From Herbaspirillum sp. 3R11 (lineage in GTDB: Bacteria > Pseudomonadota > Gammaproteobacteria > Burkholderiales > Burkholderiaceae_D): DNA of 64,000 nt. The stretch lies in assembly GCF_004563925.1 (NCBI RefSeq), contig NZ_SPNJ01000002.1:992001-1056000 (forward strand), read 5' to 3'. Shown here in pieces: positions 51,124-60,362 of the stretch. The stretch's first letter is position 1, and every line of letters starts with the position of its first letter. A program made the position numbers and the translations under genes. The notes below the pieces were generated by a model, which saw only the letters and a program-made list of their open reading frames with translations, was not told where the DNA came from and did no database searches.

Positions 51124-52002
51124 TTAAACAGCGAAATGCCGCAGCAGGTGTTCGGCAAAACTTCGCGCCGACGGCTTTGCCGCGTGTCCCGCCGGGAACA
51201 CCGCGTGCAATTCAAGCTGTCCTGCATCCCACTCCGGCAGCACACGCGTCAGCGCGCCACTATCGAGTTCGGCGCGACAGCCCCAGCGACTGGTCTGAAC
51301 GATGCCGAGGCCCGCCACGGCAGAGGCGATGGCCGCTTCGTTGAGCGACACCAGCAAGCGCCCGTCGACCTGCACGGACGCGCTGCGCCCGCCCTGACGA
51401 AATTCCCAGGTGCGCCCTCCGGTGGGGCCGGTGATCATGGCATGTTCGGCCAGGTCGGCGGGCGCCCGCGGCGTTCCATGCCGGCTCAGATACGCAGGCG
51501 CGGCCACCAGCAGGCGTGGCGAGATGGCAATCCGGCGCGCGGTGGCGGTCGAGTCCGGCAGCACGCCGAACCGCAGCGCCAGGTCTGCGCCTTCCTGCAC
51601 CAGATCCTGGCGCTGGTCGCTCATCATCAACTCGACGCGCAGCGCAGGATAGCGCTCCATGAAAGTGGGCAACTGCGGCACGATCTCGCGCACCGCGAGG
51701 CTGGACGACAGCGCTACGCGCAGCAAGCCGCGCAATTCCCCGGTGCCGCGCACCGCATGGTCGGCTTCCTCCAGTGCGGCCAGTATCGGCTCAATGCGCA
51801 CCAGGTAGTCCTGGCCTGCTTCGGTCAGCGATACCGCCCTCGTGGTGCGGGTAAAGAGCGCGACGCCGACATCCTTTTCCAGATCAGCGGCGATGCGGGA
51901 GATGGAAGGTTGGGAAAGACCCAGCTCCTGTCCCGTCTTGGAAAAACTGCCGCTGCGCGCGATGCGGACGAAGACGCGCAGGGCGGATAGGCGATCGCTC
52001 AT
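51124..52002 (-). CDS. LysR family transcriptional regulator
   Basis: 292 residues: helix-turn-helix about 3-60 (SKTGQELGLSQPSISRIAADLE), effector domain with VQEGADLALRFGVLPDS, of the CrgA/DsdC-like clade. GGAG before the ATG. Divergent from the peroxiredoxin-like gene at 52126 with a 123-base gap, so that gene is the likely target. Confidence 0.9.
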   Translation of the reverse strand: MSDRLSALRVFVRIARSGSFSKTGQELGLSQPSISRIAADLEKDVGVALFTRTTRAVSLTEAGQDYLVRIEPILAALEEADHAVRGTGELRGLLRVALSSSLAVREIVPQLPTFMERYPALRVELMMSDQRQDLVQEGADLALRFGVLPDSTATARRIAISPRLLVAAPAYLSRHGTPRAPADLAEHAMITGPTGGRTWEFRQGGRSASVQVDGRLLVSLNEAAIASAVAGLGIVQTSRWGCRAELDSGALTRVLPEWDAGQLELHAVFPAGHAAKPSARSFAEHLLRHFAV

Positions 52003-52125
52003 GACACTCCATTCATTTGAAATTTAAATATATCTTAGTCGATTTACTCGCCTTCTCGTCGGGCTGCAAATGAAAGATAGTTCTCCTCACGCCATATGGC
52101 GCAGTCCACATGAGGAAGAACCGCA

Positions 52126-52803
52126 ATGAAACTACCTGAACAACTCGCCGAATTCCGCCGCAACTTCGAAGCCGGCGGCCCACCGTTCAACGCTCCTGCC
52201 TGGATCCACGAACCCATGCACCGCGCCACAGCAGAACTGGTGGCGTCACGCATCTCGGACCGCGCCCTGAAGGCCGGCGACATCGCTCCCGACTTTGCCC
52301 TGCCGGACGTCGACGGAAAACCCCTTTCGCTCGCCGAACTGCTGAAATCGGGTCCGCTGGTGCTGAGCTTTTACCGCGGCGTCTGGTGCCCCTACTGCAA
52401 CCTGGATCTGCAAGCCCTGCAAAAGGCCTTGCCGCAGATAGAAGGCCTCGGCGCGCAACTCATCGCGGTATCGCCGCAAACGGCGGCCAATACGCGCCGT
52501 TCGGTGCGCGAGAACAATGTCAGCTTCCCGATCCTGTCCGATCTCGGCAACGAAGTCGCAGCACAGTTCGGCCTGCGTTTTACGCTGCCCGATTACCTGC
52601 AGGATCTCTACAAGAACACCTTCAAGAACGATCTCGCCGTCAACAACGGCGAACCAAGCTGGACCCTGCCGATGCCGGCGCGCTACGTCATCGGCCAGGA
52701 CGGCGTGATCGCCTATGCGGAAGTCAATCCTGACTACACGCAGCGTCCCGATCCATCGGAGCTGCTGCCGGTGCTGCAACAACTCAAGCTCAGCGCAGCC
52801 TGA
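52126..52803 (+). CDS. Peroxiredoxin-like AhpC/TSA family protein
   Basis: 225 residues. Thioredoxin fold with a CxxC active site, Cys88 and Cys91 in RGVWCPYCNLDL, then LGAQLIAVSPQTAANTRR and a FPILSDLGNEVAAQFG segment. The N-terminal 45 residues form an extra helical extension (EQLAEFRRNFEAGGPP) typical of this 'peroxiredoxin-like' subgroup. Likely a thiol peroxidase or disulfide reductase for organic peroxides. GAGGAAG precedes the ATG. Divergent LysR gene suggests inducible control. Confidence 0.9.
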   Translation: MKLPEQLAEFRRNFEAGGPPFNAPAWIHEPMHRATAELVASRISDRALKAGDIAPDFALPDVDGKPLSLAELLKSGPLVLSFYRGVWCPYCNLDLQALQKALPQIEGLGAQLIAVSPQTAANTRRSVRENNVSFPILSDLGNEVAAQFGLRFTLPDYLQDLYKNTFKNDLAVNNGEPSWTLPMPARYVIGQDGVIAYAEVNPDYTQRPDPSELLPVLQQLKLSAA

Positions 52804-52911
52804 TTCCCCCCATCACTGATGCCGGCCCATCCGGGGCCAGCAATGTGCAATCAATTTCACGTCCATGACAGTCGTCGCTGGATGAACGCACTACATTTAA
52901 AGGAAATGAAC

Positions 52912-53661
52912 ATGTCCAAGTTACAAGGAAAAATCGCTGTCGTCACAGGCGGCAGCAGCGGTATCGGCTTTGCTACAGCAAAGCGGTTCGTCGAAGAAGG
53001 CGCCTATGTTTTCATCACCGGCCGCCGGCAGGCGGAGCTCGACAAGGCCGTGATGGAAATCGGCAGCAACGTGACTGCCGTCCAGGGCGACGTCACGAGC
53101 ATGGATGATCTTGATCGTTTGTACGCAACCATCAAGGAGTCCAAAGGTGCAATCGACGTACTGTTCGCGAACTCCGGTTTCATTGAACTGCAGACGATTG
53201 ATCAAATCAGTCCGGAGCATTTTGACAAGACCTTCGATATCAACACCAAGGGATTGCTGTTTACCGTACAGAAAGCCCTGCCGTTGATGCGCAAGGGCGG
53301 CTCGATCATCCTCGCTTCTTCGATTGCCAACAGCAAGGCGATGCCTTCCTACACGACTTACAGCGCGTCGAAAGCGGCGATCCGCTCATTCGCCCGAACC
53401 TGGACGCTGGAACTCAAGGATCGCGGCATTCGCGTCAATACGCTCAGCCCGGGACCAGTGGATACGCCCATCATTGACTCGCAGTTTCAGACCAGGGAAG
53501 AGGCGGACAAGCTGCGTGAAACATTCTCGCAAGCGATTCCGCTTGGTCGGATGGGACGCCCGGAGGAACTGGCGTCTGCGGCTCTGTTCCTCGCGTCGGA
53601 CGACAGCAGCTTCGTCGCCGGAATTGATTTGCCGGTAGACGGCGGCATGGCTCAGATCTAG
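52912..53661 (+). CDS. SDR family oxidoreductase
   Basis: 249 residues: GGSSGIG near 12-18, FANSG in place of NNAG, Ser (ASSIANS), Tyr and Lys in YSASKAA, and a C-terminal PVDGGMAQI. Glucose/ribitol dehydrogenase-like fold. AGGA eight bases before the ATG at 52912 fixes the start over upstream in-frame codons. Followed by a small ArsR gene in the same direction, which may regulate it. Confidence 0.92.
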   Translation: MSKLQGKIAVVTGGSSGIGFATAKRFVEEGAYVFITGRRQAELDKAVMEIGSNVTAVQGDVTSMDDLDRLYATIKESKGAIDVLFANSGFIELQTIDQISPEHFDKTFDINTKGLLFTVQKALPLMRKGGSIILASSIANSKAMPSYTTYSASKAAIRSFARTWTLELKDRGIRVNTLSPGPVDTPIIDSQFQTREEADKLRETFSQAIPLGRMGRPEELASAALFLASDDSSFVAGIDLPVDGGMAQI

Positions 53662-53701
53662 GAAATGCGATCGGTGCTTTCGCATGGCGGCGGCGCCGAT
53701 C

Positions 53702-53730
53702 TTCAATCCTCAATCGTCAATCCTCAATCG
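53702..53730. repeat. 14-bp tandem repeat before the ArsR gene
   Basis: TCAATCCTCAATCG occurs twice head to tail (about 53703-53730), itself built from TCAATCS half-units, within the 85-base gap between the SDR and ArsR genes. Confidence 0.7.
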
Positions 53731-53746
53731 CTTGAGATATTCCATC

Positions 53747-54052
53747 ATGAATGAAGACGCGACCATGTTTGCCTTGAGCGCAATCGCACACAGATCCCGC
53801 CTGGCGATTTTCAAGGCGCTTGCCGCTGCGGGGCCGCGGGGACTGTCGGCGGGCGAGATTTCCGGGCAATTGAAGATCGTTCCATCGAGCCTGTCCTTCC
53901 ATCTCAAGGAGATGTCACGGGCTGCACTGCTGTCGGCCCGGCGTGAGGGAACCTATATTTACTATTCGGCTGAAGAAGAGGTCATGGCCGAGGTGATCGA
54001 TTTCCTGATCGACAACTGTCTCGCGGAAGGGATGCCTCGCAGGCCGGAATGA
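53747..54052 (+). CDS. ArsR family transcriptional regulator (short)
   Basis: 101 residues: FALSAIAHRSRLAIFKALAAAG, SAGEISGQLKIVPSSLSFHLKEMSRAALL and an EGTYIYYSAEEEVM wing. Like SdpR/YczG-type ArsR proteins it lacks the metal-binding cysteines except one Cys near the C-terminus. Start at 53747 avoids an upstream extension through the repeat. Likely cotranscribed with or autoregulating the SDR upstream. Confidence 0.88.
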   Translation: MNEDATMFALSAIAHRSRLAIFKALAAAGPRGLSAGEISGQLKIVPSSLSFHLKEMSRAALLSARREGTYIYYSAEEEVMAEVIDFLIDNCLAEGMPRRPE

Positions 54053-54114
54053 GAATGACCAACGCTTTTTCAATCACTGTCCGGTCTTTCGCACGGTCGA
54101 CGTGCGATGGCCAG

Positions 54115-54336
54115 TCAGTTGCGCGAAACGGCGGGAGGCGCCGCCGCAGGTTGTTCCTGCGCCGCTGTTGGGGTCGTGCAGATATCCCATAAGGAAATCG
54201 GAATCCGGCCGATATCCTTCGCGAAGACGAAAGTCACGCCGACCAGCAGCACGCCGGCCACGAGCAGGATCGCCATGACTTGCAGGTTCGACAGGCTGAA
54301 GCCGGAGCGGCTGTGGTCTTTCGCAGGATTGGACAT
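54115..54336 (-). CDS. Small single-helix membrane protein, unknown
   Basis: 73 residues: polar N-terminus, one membrane helix (about 18-40, VMAILLVAGVLLVGVTFVFA), then a Pro/Ala-rich tail (TPTAAQEQPAAAPPA). No family recognised and no strong ribosome site. Coding is plausible from the hydrophobic pattern and lack of a competing frame. Confidence 0.5.
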   Translation of the reverse strand: MSNPAKDHSRSGFSLSNLQVMAILLVAGVLLVGVTFVFAKDIGRIPISLWDICTTPTAAQEQPAAAPPAVSRN

Positions 54337-54480
54337 GATGGCGAAGGAATACGGAACCCGAAGTATAAAAAAATTCGCGCCGTCGTGGTTGCGTCAAATT
54401 GTCACACCCATACGACCATGTTCAGTTTTTCCGCCATCCCGGCCGTCCGGAAAACGCCGCCACGGGCGTAAAATGACGCC

Positions 54481-55233
54481 ATGGATACCCCGCAACACCT
54501 GAGTTTTCGCAGCTACGGCGCCGACGGCCCGTTGCACAGCCACGACCATGTGCAGATCGTCCTGCCGATGCAGGGCGAGATGGACATCGAGGTTGATGGC
54601 CGCGGCAATACGCTCGACGTCACGCGCGCGGCCTTCGTTGCGCCCGACGTCAATCACGCGCAATCGGCGCAAGCTGCCAACCGCTTCCTGATTCTCGATT
54701 GCAAACTGGCCGACATCGGCGCCGATGCCGCTGAACGCCTGCGTCGCCAGCCATTCCTGCCGGTTTCGGCGGCAGTGCGGCGGCTGGTCGAATTCATCGA
54801 CCTCAGTCGCGAAACGGTCGGCGGGCTGGTATTGCCGGAGTCGGTGGTGCGCCATTGCACGCCGCTGCTGCTGGAAGCATTGACCGCAATGCCGCAACGG
54901 CAATCGCGTTTGCACGGTTTGCTGTTGCGCATCGACGCCGCGCCCGGTCAGGCCTGGACTGCGGCGCGCATGGCGCGGGTGGCGAACCTCAGTGTCAGCC
55001 GTCTGCATGCCGTGTTCAAGAGCGAACTCGGCCGCACGCCGCAGGAATGGCTGTCGGACGTGCGCCTGCGTTTCGTGCAAGATGGGCTGGCCGGTTCCGA
55101 TGTGCCGCTGGCCGAACTGGCCTTGCGCGCCGGCTATTCCGACCAGAGCGCTTTGACGCGCGCAATGCGCCGCACCACCGGCATGACGCCGGCCGCCTAT
55201 CGTCGCGAACATCGTCGTGAACATCGGCAGTAA
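54481..55233 (+). CDS. AraC family transcriptional regulator
   Basis: 250 residues: cupin N-domain (HSHDHVQIVLPMQGEMDIEVDG) and C-terminal double helix-turn-helix about 155-245 (ARVANLSVSRLHAVFKSELG; ELALRAGYSDQSALTRAMRRTTGMTPAAYRRE). Upstream of and in line with the EamA transporter gene 118 bases away, its probable target. C-terminal RREHRREHRQ is a small repeat. Confidence 0.9.
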   Translation: MDTPQHLSFRSYGADGPLHSHDHVQIVLPMQGEMDIEVDGRGNTLDVTRAAFVAPDVNHAQSAQAANRFLILDCKLADIGADAAERLRRQPFLPVSAAVRRLVEFIDLSRETVGGLVLPESVVRHCTPLLLEALTAMPQRQSRLHGLLLRIDAAPGQAWTAARMARVANLSVSRLHAVFKSELGRTPQEWLSDVRLRFVQDGLAGSDVPLAELALRAGYSDQSALTRAMRRTTGMTPAAYRREHRREHRQ

Positions 55234-55351
55234 TTTTCTTCTGCGATATTTTCTCCCGCAATAGCCTCAGCCCAATTTTGACGAGCCGCAGTCAAGACGC
55301 GCGCCGCTGCCTTGCCTATCCTGCCGAATAGCGAATCTAACAAGGCAGAAC

Positions 55352-56305
55352 ATGAAAAACAAAATTCTGGTCGGCGTCGGTAATGGCGTCGCGGCGGGGG
55401 CGTTCTGGGGACTGGTGTTCCTGGCGCCGCAAGTGCTCGGCAATTTCAGCGCGCTGCAATTGTCGGCAGCGCGTTACCTGGCCTACGGCGTCGTCGCGGT
55501 CTTGCTGCTGGCACCGCGCTGGCGCGCCTTGTCGGGACGAATCGGTCGCGCCGAATGGCTGGCGCTGGTGTACCTGAGCCTGCTCGGCAACATCCTGTAT
55601 TACCTCTTCCTCGCCAGCGCGGTGCAATGGGCGGGCGGGGCCTCGACGTCGCTGATCATCGGCCTGTTGCCGGTGGCGGTGACGCTGGTCGGGGCGCGCG
55701 ATGCAGGTGCGCTCAAGTTGTCGTCGCTGATCGCGCCGCTGGCGCTGTGCTTGTTCGGCGTCGGTCTGGTCGGCGTGCAGGCCCTGTCGGCGGAGCACGC
55801 CGCAACGGATCTGGCGACACGCGCGGCGGGCCTGTTATGCGCGTTCGGCGCGCTGGCGTCCTGGTCGGTTTACTCGGTGCGCAACAGCCGCTGGCTGGCG
55901 CGCCGGCCGGACATTTCTTCGCACGACTGGTCGTTGCTGACCGGCATCGTCACCGGCGCGCTTGCCTTGTTGCTGGTGCTCCCGGCGTTCTCACAGGGTA
56001 TGGCGGGGCATGACGGCAACGACTGGCTGCGCTTCTGGGCCGTGGCGACGGCCGTGGCGATCTTCGCTTCAGTGGTCGGCAACGCCTTCTGGAATCGCGC
56101 CAGCCGCCTTTTGCCGCTGACGCTGACCGGGCAGATGATCATCTTCGAAACGCTGTTTGCCCTGCTGTACGGTTTCTTGTGGGAACAACGCTGGCCGACG
56201 CGGCTGGAAGTGCTGGCGATCGTCTGCCTGGTGAGCGGGGTGCTGTGGTGCGCTTCGCTGCATCGCGGCCATGGAAGCACCGTTGCGGCATCGGTCCAGA
56301 CATGA
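55352..56305 (+). CDS. EamA/DMT family transporter
   Basis: 317-residue inner-membrane protein with ten predicted helices in two EamA halves (about 8-135 and 155-300). AAGGCAG before the ATG. Metabolite or drug exporter of unknown substrate; the AraC gene just upstream probably controls it. Confidence 0.9.
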   Translation: MKNKILVGVGNGVAAGAFWGLVFLAPQVLGNFSALQLSAARYLAYGVVAVLLLAPRWRALSGRIGRAEWLALVYLSLLGNILYYLFLASAVQWAGGASTSLIIGLLPVAVTLVGARDAGALKLSSLIAPLALCLFGVGLVGVQALSAEHAATDLATRAAGLLCAFGALASWSVYSVRNSRWLARRPDISSHDWSLLTGIVTGALALLLVLPAFSQGMAGHDGNDWLRFWAVATAVAIFASVVGNAFWNRASRLLPLTLTGQMIIFETLFALLYGFLWEQRWPTRLEVLAIVCLVSGVLWCASLHRGHGSTVAASVQT

Positions 56306-56404
56306 AGATCGCTGGCCCGAACGCCGCGGCAACTGATACCATCAGGACTCCAAGCTGGAATATAAAAAGTCAAAGACAGTTGCCATCTTCAACATTTTCA
56401 CTCC

Positions 56405-57352
56405 ATGCCCAACTTCATCGACCCCACCGATTTTGAAACGCTGAAACAGGACGACGCCTTGCCGTCGCCCAGCGGCGTCCGTCTCAACATCATGCGCATG
56501 TGCCGCCAGGAAGACGTTTCCCTGGTCGAACTGGTCACGCAGATTCAGGCCGACCCGGTGCTGGGCGGCCGCATCATCAAGATCGGCAACGGCGCCTCGA
56601 TCAACAAGGGCCGTCCCATCGTCGCCATCAGCAAGGACGTGTTGCTGATGATCGGGCTGGACGCGGTGCGCCAGCTGGCGCTGGCGATTTCGCTCACGAC
56701 CGAACGCCGCGACAGCAGCTGCGCCGGATTCGACTACACCACCTTCTGGGCGCGCACGGTCGCCATGGCCTGCGCCGCGCAAGCGCTGGCCGAGTATTAC
56801 GGCGAGGCGCCGCCCACCGAAATGTTCGCCAGCGGCCTGTTGGCCAATATCGGCAGCCTTGGCCTGGCAGCGGCGCGTCCCGACGACTATGCCGGCGTGC
56901 TGGCGAGCGTCACGGACGATGACAGCAGCGACGGAAAACTGCGCGACGCTGAAAAAGCCGCCTTCGGCTACACCCATCTCGACCTGGCCGCCGCCATGAT
57001 GCAGGACTGGAGCATCCCGCGCCTGTTCTGCGAAGCGGTTCTGCATCACAAGGCGCCGTCGCAGTCGGGACTCGACGATGAGTCGCGCCAGTTGCGGCTG
57101 GCGCAGATGCTGCACGTCGCCGGCGCCATTGCCGACTATTGCGTGGCGCCTGAAGATGCACGTGTGCCCGCCTTGCAGGCCTTGCTCGACGCCGGCCCGC
57201 CGCTCAACGGCGAGGTCGACCACGTGATTGCGCTGTGCGACCGCGTGGGTCGTGACTGGGTGGAGTGGAGTTCGATGGTGAGTATTTCCGCGCAGGCGCT
57301 GCCGCCGACGCGCGAGGTGCTGGCGCAGCTGCGCGAAGAAGCGGGCGAATAA
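56405..57352 (+). CDS. HDOD domain protein
   Basis: 315 residues. HDOD core about 20-215: PSPSGVRLNIMRMC, DPVLGGRIIKIGNGAS and FGYTHLDLAAAMMQDWSIP. The position of the HD-like motif reads GLLANIGSLGLA rather than GLLHDIGKL, so no metal-dependent phosphohydrolase activity is expected. HDOD proteins act as signalling adaptors, often around c-di-GMP and surface behaviour, which fits the kinase and GGDEF genes that follow. No clear ribosome site. Confidence 0.88.
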   Translation: MPNFIDPTDFETLKQDDALPSPSGVRLNIMRMCRQEDVSLVELVTQIQADPVLGGRIIKIGNGASINKGRPIVAISKDVLLMIGLDAVRQLALAISLTTERRDSSCAGFDYTTFWARTVAMACAAQALAEYYGEAPPTEMFASGLLANIGSLGLAAARPDDYAGVLASVTDDDSSDGKLRDAEKAAFGYTHLDLAAAMMQDWSIPRLFCEAVLHHKAPSQSGLDDESRQLRLAQMLHVAGAIADYCVAPEDARVPALQALLDAGPPLNGEVDHVIALCDRVGRDWVEWSSMVSISAQALPPTREVLAQLREEAGE

Positions 57353-57881
57353 ATCCGCGAACAAGCCGACGAATATAAGTTGCCGCCATCTGATTCTGCA
57401 TCCGGCGCCATGCGACTAATTTGTGCGCCTGCCGGACCGGTGACATGCATCGCATTTGCTTGCCGAAGCCTGGTCACGGCATGAGCGTTATGCAAACGAC
57501 AAAATCATGCGACACGATTGGTTGCTTTGATATTGTCATTTGCTCATGTAATTAAGAATTAAACAACTCATCAAAAAAATTCATGCGCCCGCTGCGACCG
57601 CACTGGAGCGATTTCCCCTTGGCGCGGACAAAAAAATCATGGCGATTTGAAATCGTTTGTGAGACGATTGCCAATAGATAACTTTGTTGACACCAACGTA
57701 ACTTTTAGTAACGTCAGCAGAAGTGTCAGAACAAATCGCCCGATGCAAGCCGGGCAAGAAACACCCAACAAGAACAAACGAATAGCAAAGAGCAAAGAGC
57801 AAAACAGTACGGCGCAGGTCACTGCGCCGAGGGGATGTACCGATTGTTGCCGACGTGTTTTTCCGGAGAGAGAAGCCGTTT
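57353..57881. other. 529-base gap before the CHASE3 kinase operon
   Basis: Clearly AT-richer than its surroundings at 57520-57580 and 57620-57810. It has a possible promoter TTGATA (about 57527) - TAATTA, a short dyad AATCGT/ACGATT (57649-57668 area), and AGCAAAG repeats near 57784-57802. Open frames here overlap the kinase gene out of frame and lack family features. Confidence 0.45.
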
Positions 57882-59531
57882 ATGAAGCTATTCAGAAAAG
57901 GCCTGCTGCTGGTTGCGATTCCCGGCATATTCGAGCTTGGCTTGCTGGGGATCCTGTACAAGAGCCAGGAGAACGCCACGCAGGCCGAAGTCTGGGCCTT
58001 GCATACCAAGGACGTCATCATCCAGGCTGCGGAAGTACGCGAGCCCGTGCTGCTGCAGTCGGCACGCCTGCGCGCCGCCATCATCTTCAACGACCCGGCC
58101 GGGCTCGAAAAGACTGACCTGTGGGAAAGCCTCGAAAAGGAAGTCGGCGAACTGCGCGGGCTGGTGGGCGACAACCCCGAGCAACTGCGGCGCGTGGCGC
58201 AGATCGGCACGTCGATACAGGAATATCGTCAGTGGACCGACATCCAGACCGAGCTGCTCAGGAACAACAAGCGTGACGAACTGGTGGCCGCCTTCCGCGA
58301 TCCGAATGCCTTGCGCCTGATCCAGGTGATCCAGCGGCAACTGGTCGACTTCATCAAGGTGGAAGAGCACTTGGATCAGCAACGACTGGAAGCAGTGTCT
58401 GAGGCGCGGCTGATGCAGAACATTGCACTGGTGATCGCCTTGCTCGGCGCGGTGCTGGCCGCAGGGTTCGCGGCACGGATTTTCAGCCGCGACGTCGGCG
58501 GGCGTCTGGCCGTGCTGACCGGCAACGCCCACAAGCTGACCGAAGGCGGCGTGCTGGCCCAGCGCGTCGGCGGCAACGATGAGATCACCGAACTCGACAA
58601 GGTGCTGCATGAGAGCAGCGCACGCCTGCGTCAGGCCGAGGAAGCCGCGCGCGTTTACCGTGAAGAGCTTGAGCACCATGCGCGCGAGCTGACCACCGTC
58701 AACGAGGACCTGCAGCGCCAGACGCAGGACAACGAGATGTTCATTTACAGCGTGTCGCATGACCTGCGCTCGCCGCTGGTTAACCTGCAGGGCTTCAGCA
58801 AGGAGCTGCATCATTCGGTCGGCGAGCTGCATGAGACCATTGACGCCAGCAACCTCAACGACAAGGACAAGCAGCGCATCCGCGACATCATCGAGGATGA
58901 CGTCGAAGTATCGCTGCGCTTCATCCGCACGGCGGTGACGCGCTCGGCCGCGATCATCGACGCCATGTTGCGGTTGTCGCGCGTGGGACGCGTGGAGTAC
59001 CAATCGCAGGAGACCAACGTCAACGACGTCGTTGCGCGCGTGATCGACGCCATGAGCAACACCATCCGTGAACGGCAGGCGCTGGTGGTGTCGCAGCCGC
59101 TGCCGCCGTGCTATGGCGACCCTACCGCGATCGAACAGATCTTCGGCAACCTGATCGGCAACGCGGTCAACTACCTCGATCCCAAGCGCGCCGGCACGGT
59201 CGAGATCGGCGTGCTGCCGCCGGATCCGGGTCAACCTGAACTCCGCACCTACTTTGTTCGCGACAACGGTCTCGGCATTCCCGCCGATTATCTCGGCAAG
59301 ATGTTTTCGGCCTTCCATCGCCTGCATGCCGACGTCGCCCAGGGCGAGGGCGTCGGCCTGGCCCTGATCAAGCGCATCGTGCTGCGCCACGGCGGCAAGA
59401 TCTGGGTCGAATCGACCGAAGGCGTGGGCACCACTTTCTATACGTCACTGCCGGTGCAGCCGGCCCAGCAACCCCAACAAGCACTGCAGCCCGCAACCCA
59501 ATTGGCTCAAGGAGAAAAAGCTCATGGCTGA
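57882..59531 (+). CDS. CHASE3-HAMP sensor histidine kinase
   Basis: 549 residues: membrane helix about 6-25, periplasmic CHASE3 domain about 30-170, second helix about 182-205, HAMP about 205-260, coiled coil, HisKA with His293 (SVSHDLRSPLVNLQGFSKEL), and HATPase_c about 400-525 (NLIGNAVNYLDP, FVRDNGLGIP, GVGLALIKRIV). The C-terminal 25 residues are Gln/Ala-rich. This kinase type, with an Rcp1-like regulator just after it, resembles phytochrome-like output modules. GTG 57855 is an alternative start. Confidence 0.92.
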   Translation: MKLFRKGLLLVAIPGIFELGLLGILYKSQENATQAEVWALHTKDVIIQAAEVREPVLLQSARLRAAIIFNDPAGLEKTDLWESLEKEVGELRGLVGDNPEQLRRVAQIGTSIQEYRQWTDIQTELLRNNKRDELVAAFRDPNALRLIQVIQRQLVDFIKVEEHLDQQRLEAVSEARLMQNIALVIALLGAVLAAGFAARIFSRDVGGRLAVLTGNAHKLTEGGVLAQRVGGNDEITELDKVLHESSARLRQAEEAARVYREELEHHARELTTVNEDLQRQTQDNEMFIYSVSHDLRSPLVNLQGFSKELHHSVGELHETIDASNLNDKDKQRIRDIIEDDVEVSLRFIRTAVTRSAAIIDAMLRLSRVGRVEYQSQETNVNDVVARVIDAMSNTIRERQALVVSQPLPPCYGDPTAIEQIFGNLIGNAVNYLDPKRAGTVEIGVLPPDPGQPELRTYFVRDNGLGIPADYLGKMFSAFHRLHADVAQGEGVGLALIKRIVLRHGGKIWVESTEGVGTTFYTSLPVQPAQQPQQALQPATQLAQGEKAHG

Positions 59532-59979
59532 CAAAGACGAAGTAGGCATCCTGCTGGTCGAGGATGATGACGGCCACGCCTTGCTGGTGGAAAAAAACCT
59601 GCGCCGCGCAGGCTTGTCCAACGGTTTCCTGCGCCTGAAGGACGGCCAGGAAGCGCTGGACTATTTCTTCAACGCCGAGGGTTCGCCAGCGCGGGAAAAG
59701 TTCGAGTCGCTGGTGGTCCTGCTGGACGTCAACATGCCGCGCGTGAGCGGCGTCGACGTGTTGAAAAAGCTCAAGGAAAATGACATCACCTCGGCTATCC
59801 CGATCATCATGCTGACCACCACCGACGATCCGCGCGAGATCGAGCGCTGCTACGACTACGGCTGCAATCTCTACATCACCAAGCCGGTGGAGTACGAAGC
59901 CTTCATCGAAGCGGTGCGTCGGCTCGGCTTCTTCCTGCAGATCATCAAGGTGCCTCCGGTCGGGCGCGGTGCTGCATGA
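59524..59979 (+). CDS. Rcp1-type single-domain response regulator
   Basis: 151 residues: receiver only, acidic pocket VEDDDG (12-17), phospho-acceptor Asp68 (LLDVNMPRVSG), Thr (LTTTDD) and Lys (TKPVE). Slightly longer than CheY with an insertion (YFFNAEGSPAREKFES) typical of Rcp1/kinase-partner regulators. Overlaps the kinase stop by eight bases; cognate partner by position. Confidence 0.93.
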   Translation: MADKDEVGILLVEDDDGHALLVEKNLRRAGLSNGFLRLKDGQEALDYFFNAEGSPAREKFESLVVLLDVNMPRVSGVDVLKKLKENDITSAIPIIMLTTTDDPREIERCYDYGCNLYITKPVEYEAFIEAVRRLGFFLQIIKVPPVGRGAA

Positions 59980-60362
59980 CTGCATCGGAACCCGCCATTC
60001 TGATTATCGAAGACGACGAAGGCCTGCGCATGCTGGCGCGCCGTCGTCTGGAAAAACGCGGCTTCAAGGTCGGCAGCGCCGGCAGCATCGCGCAGGCGCG
60101 CAGCCTGTTGCGCGACGGCGCCTTCGACCTGCTGGTGATCGATTACCAGCTCGACGAGAACATGAGCGGCCTCGATTTTTACAACGAGCTGTGCGACGAA
60201 GGGGTGAGGATTCCGGCGGTGATGTGCAGCGGATTTTCGGACGAGGCGCATTTCGGCGAAGCGCTGCGCTGCGGCATCGCCTATGTGCTGCCGAAGTCGC
60301 AGGATTATCTCGATGAGTTGCCCGACGTGGTGCGACAGGTGCTGGACCGGCAGCAGGGCTAA
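59976..60362 (+). CDS. Single-domain response regulator
   Basis: 128 residues: acidic pocket IEDDEG, Asp56 (VIDYQLDENMSG), Cys-Ser in place of the usual Thr (MCSGFSD) and Lys (LPKSQ). Overlaps the preceding regulator by four bases (ATGA) and the convergent amidotransferase gene by four at the stop codons. No DNA-binding output, so it likely relays phosphate or controls another protein. Confidence 0.9.
   Translation: MTASEPAILIIEDDEGLRMLARRRLEKRGFKVGSAGSIAQARSLLRDGAFDLLVIDYQLDENMSGLDFYNELCDEGVRIPAVMCSGFSDEAHFGEALRCGIAYVLPKSQDYLDELPDVVRQVLDRQQG

Noticed and set aside
57647-58117. Plus-strand frame of 156 codons before and inside the CHASE3 kinase
   Set aside because: Lies out of frame over the kinase N-terminus and has no family features; the kinase frame is clearly real.
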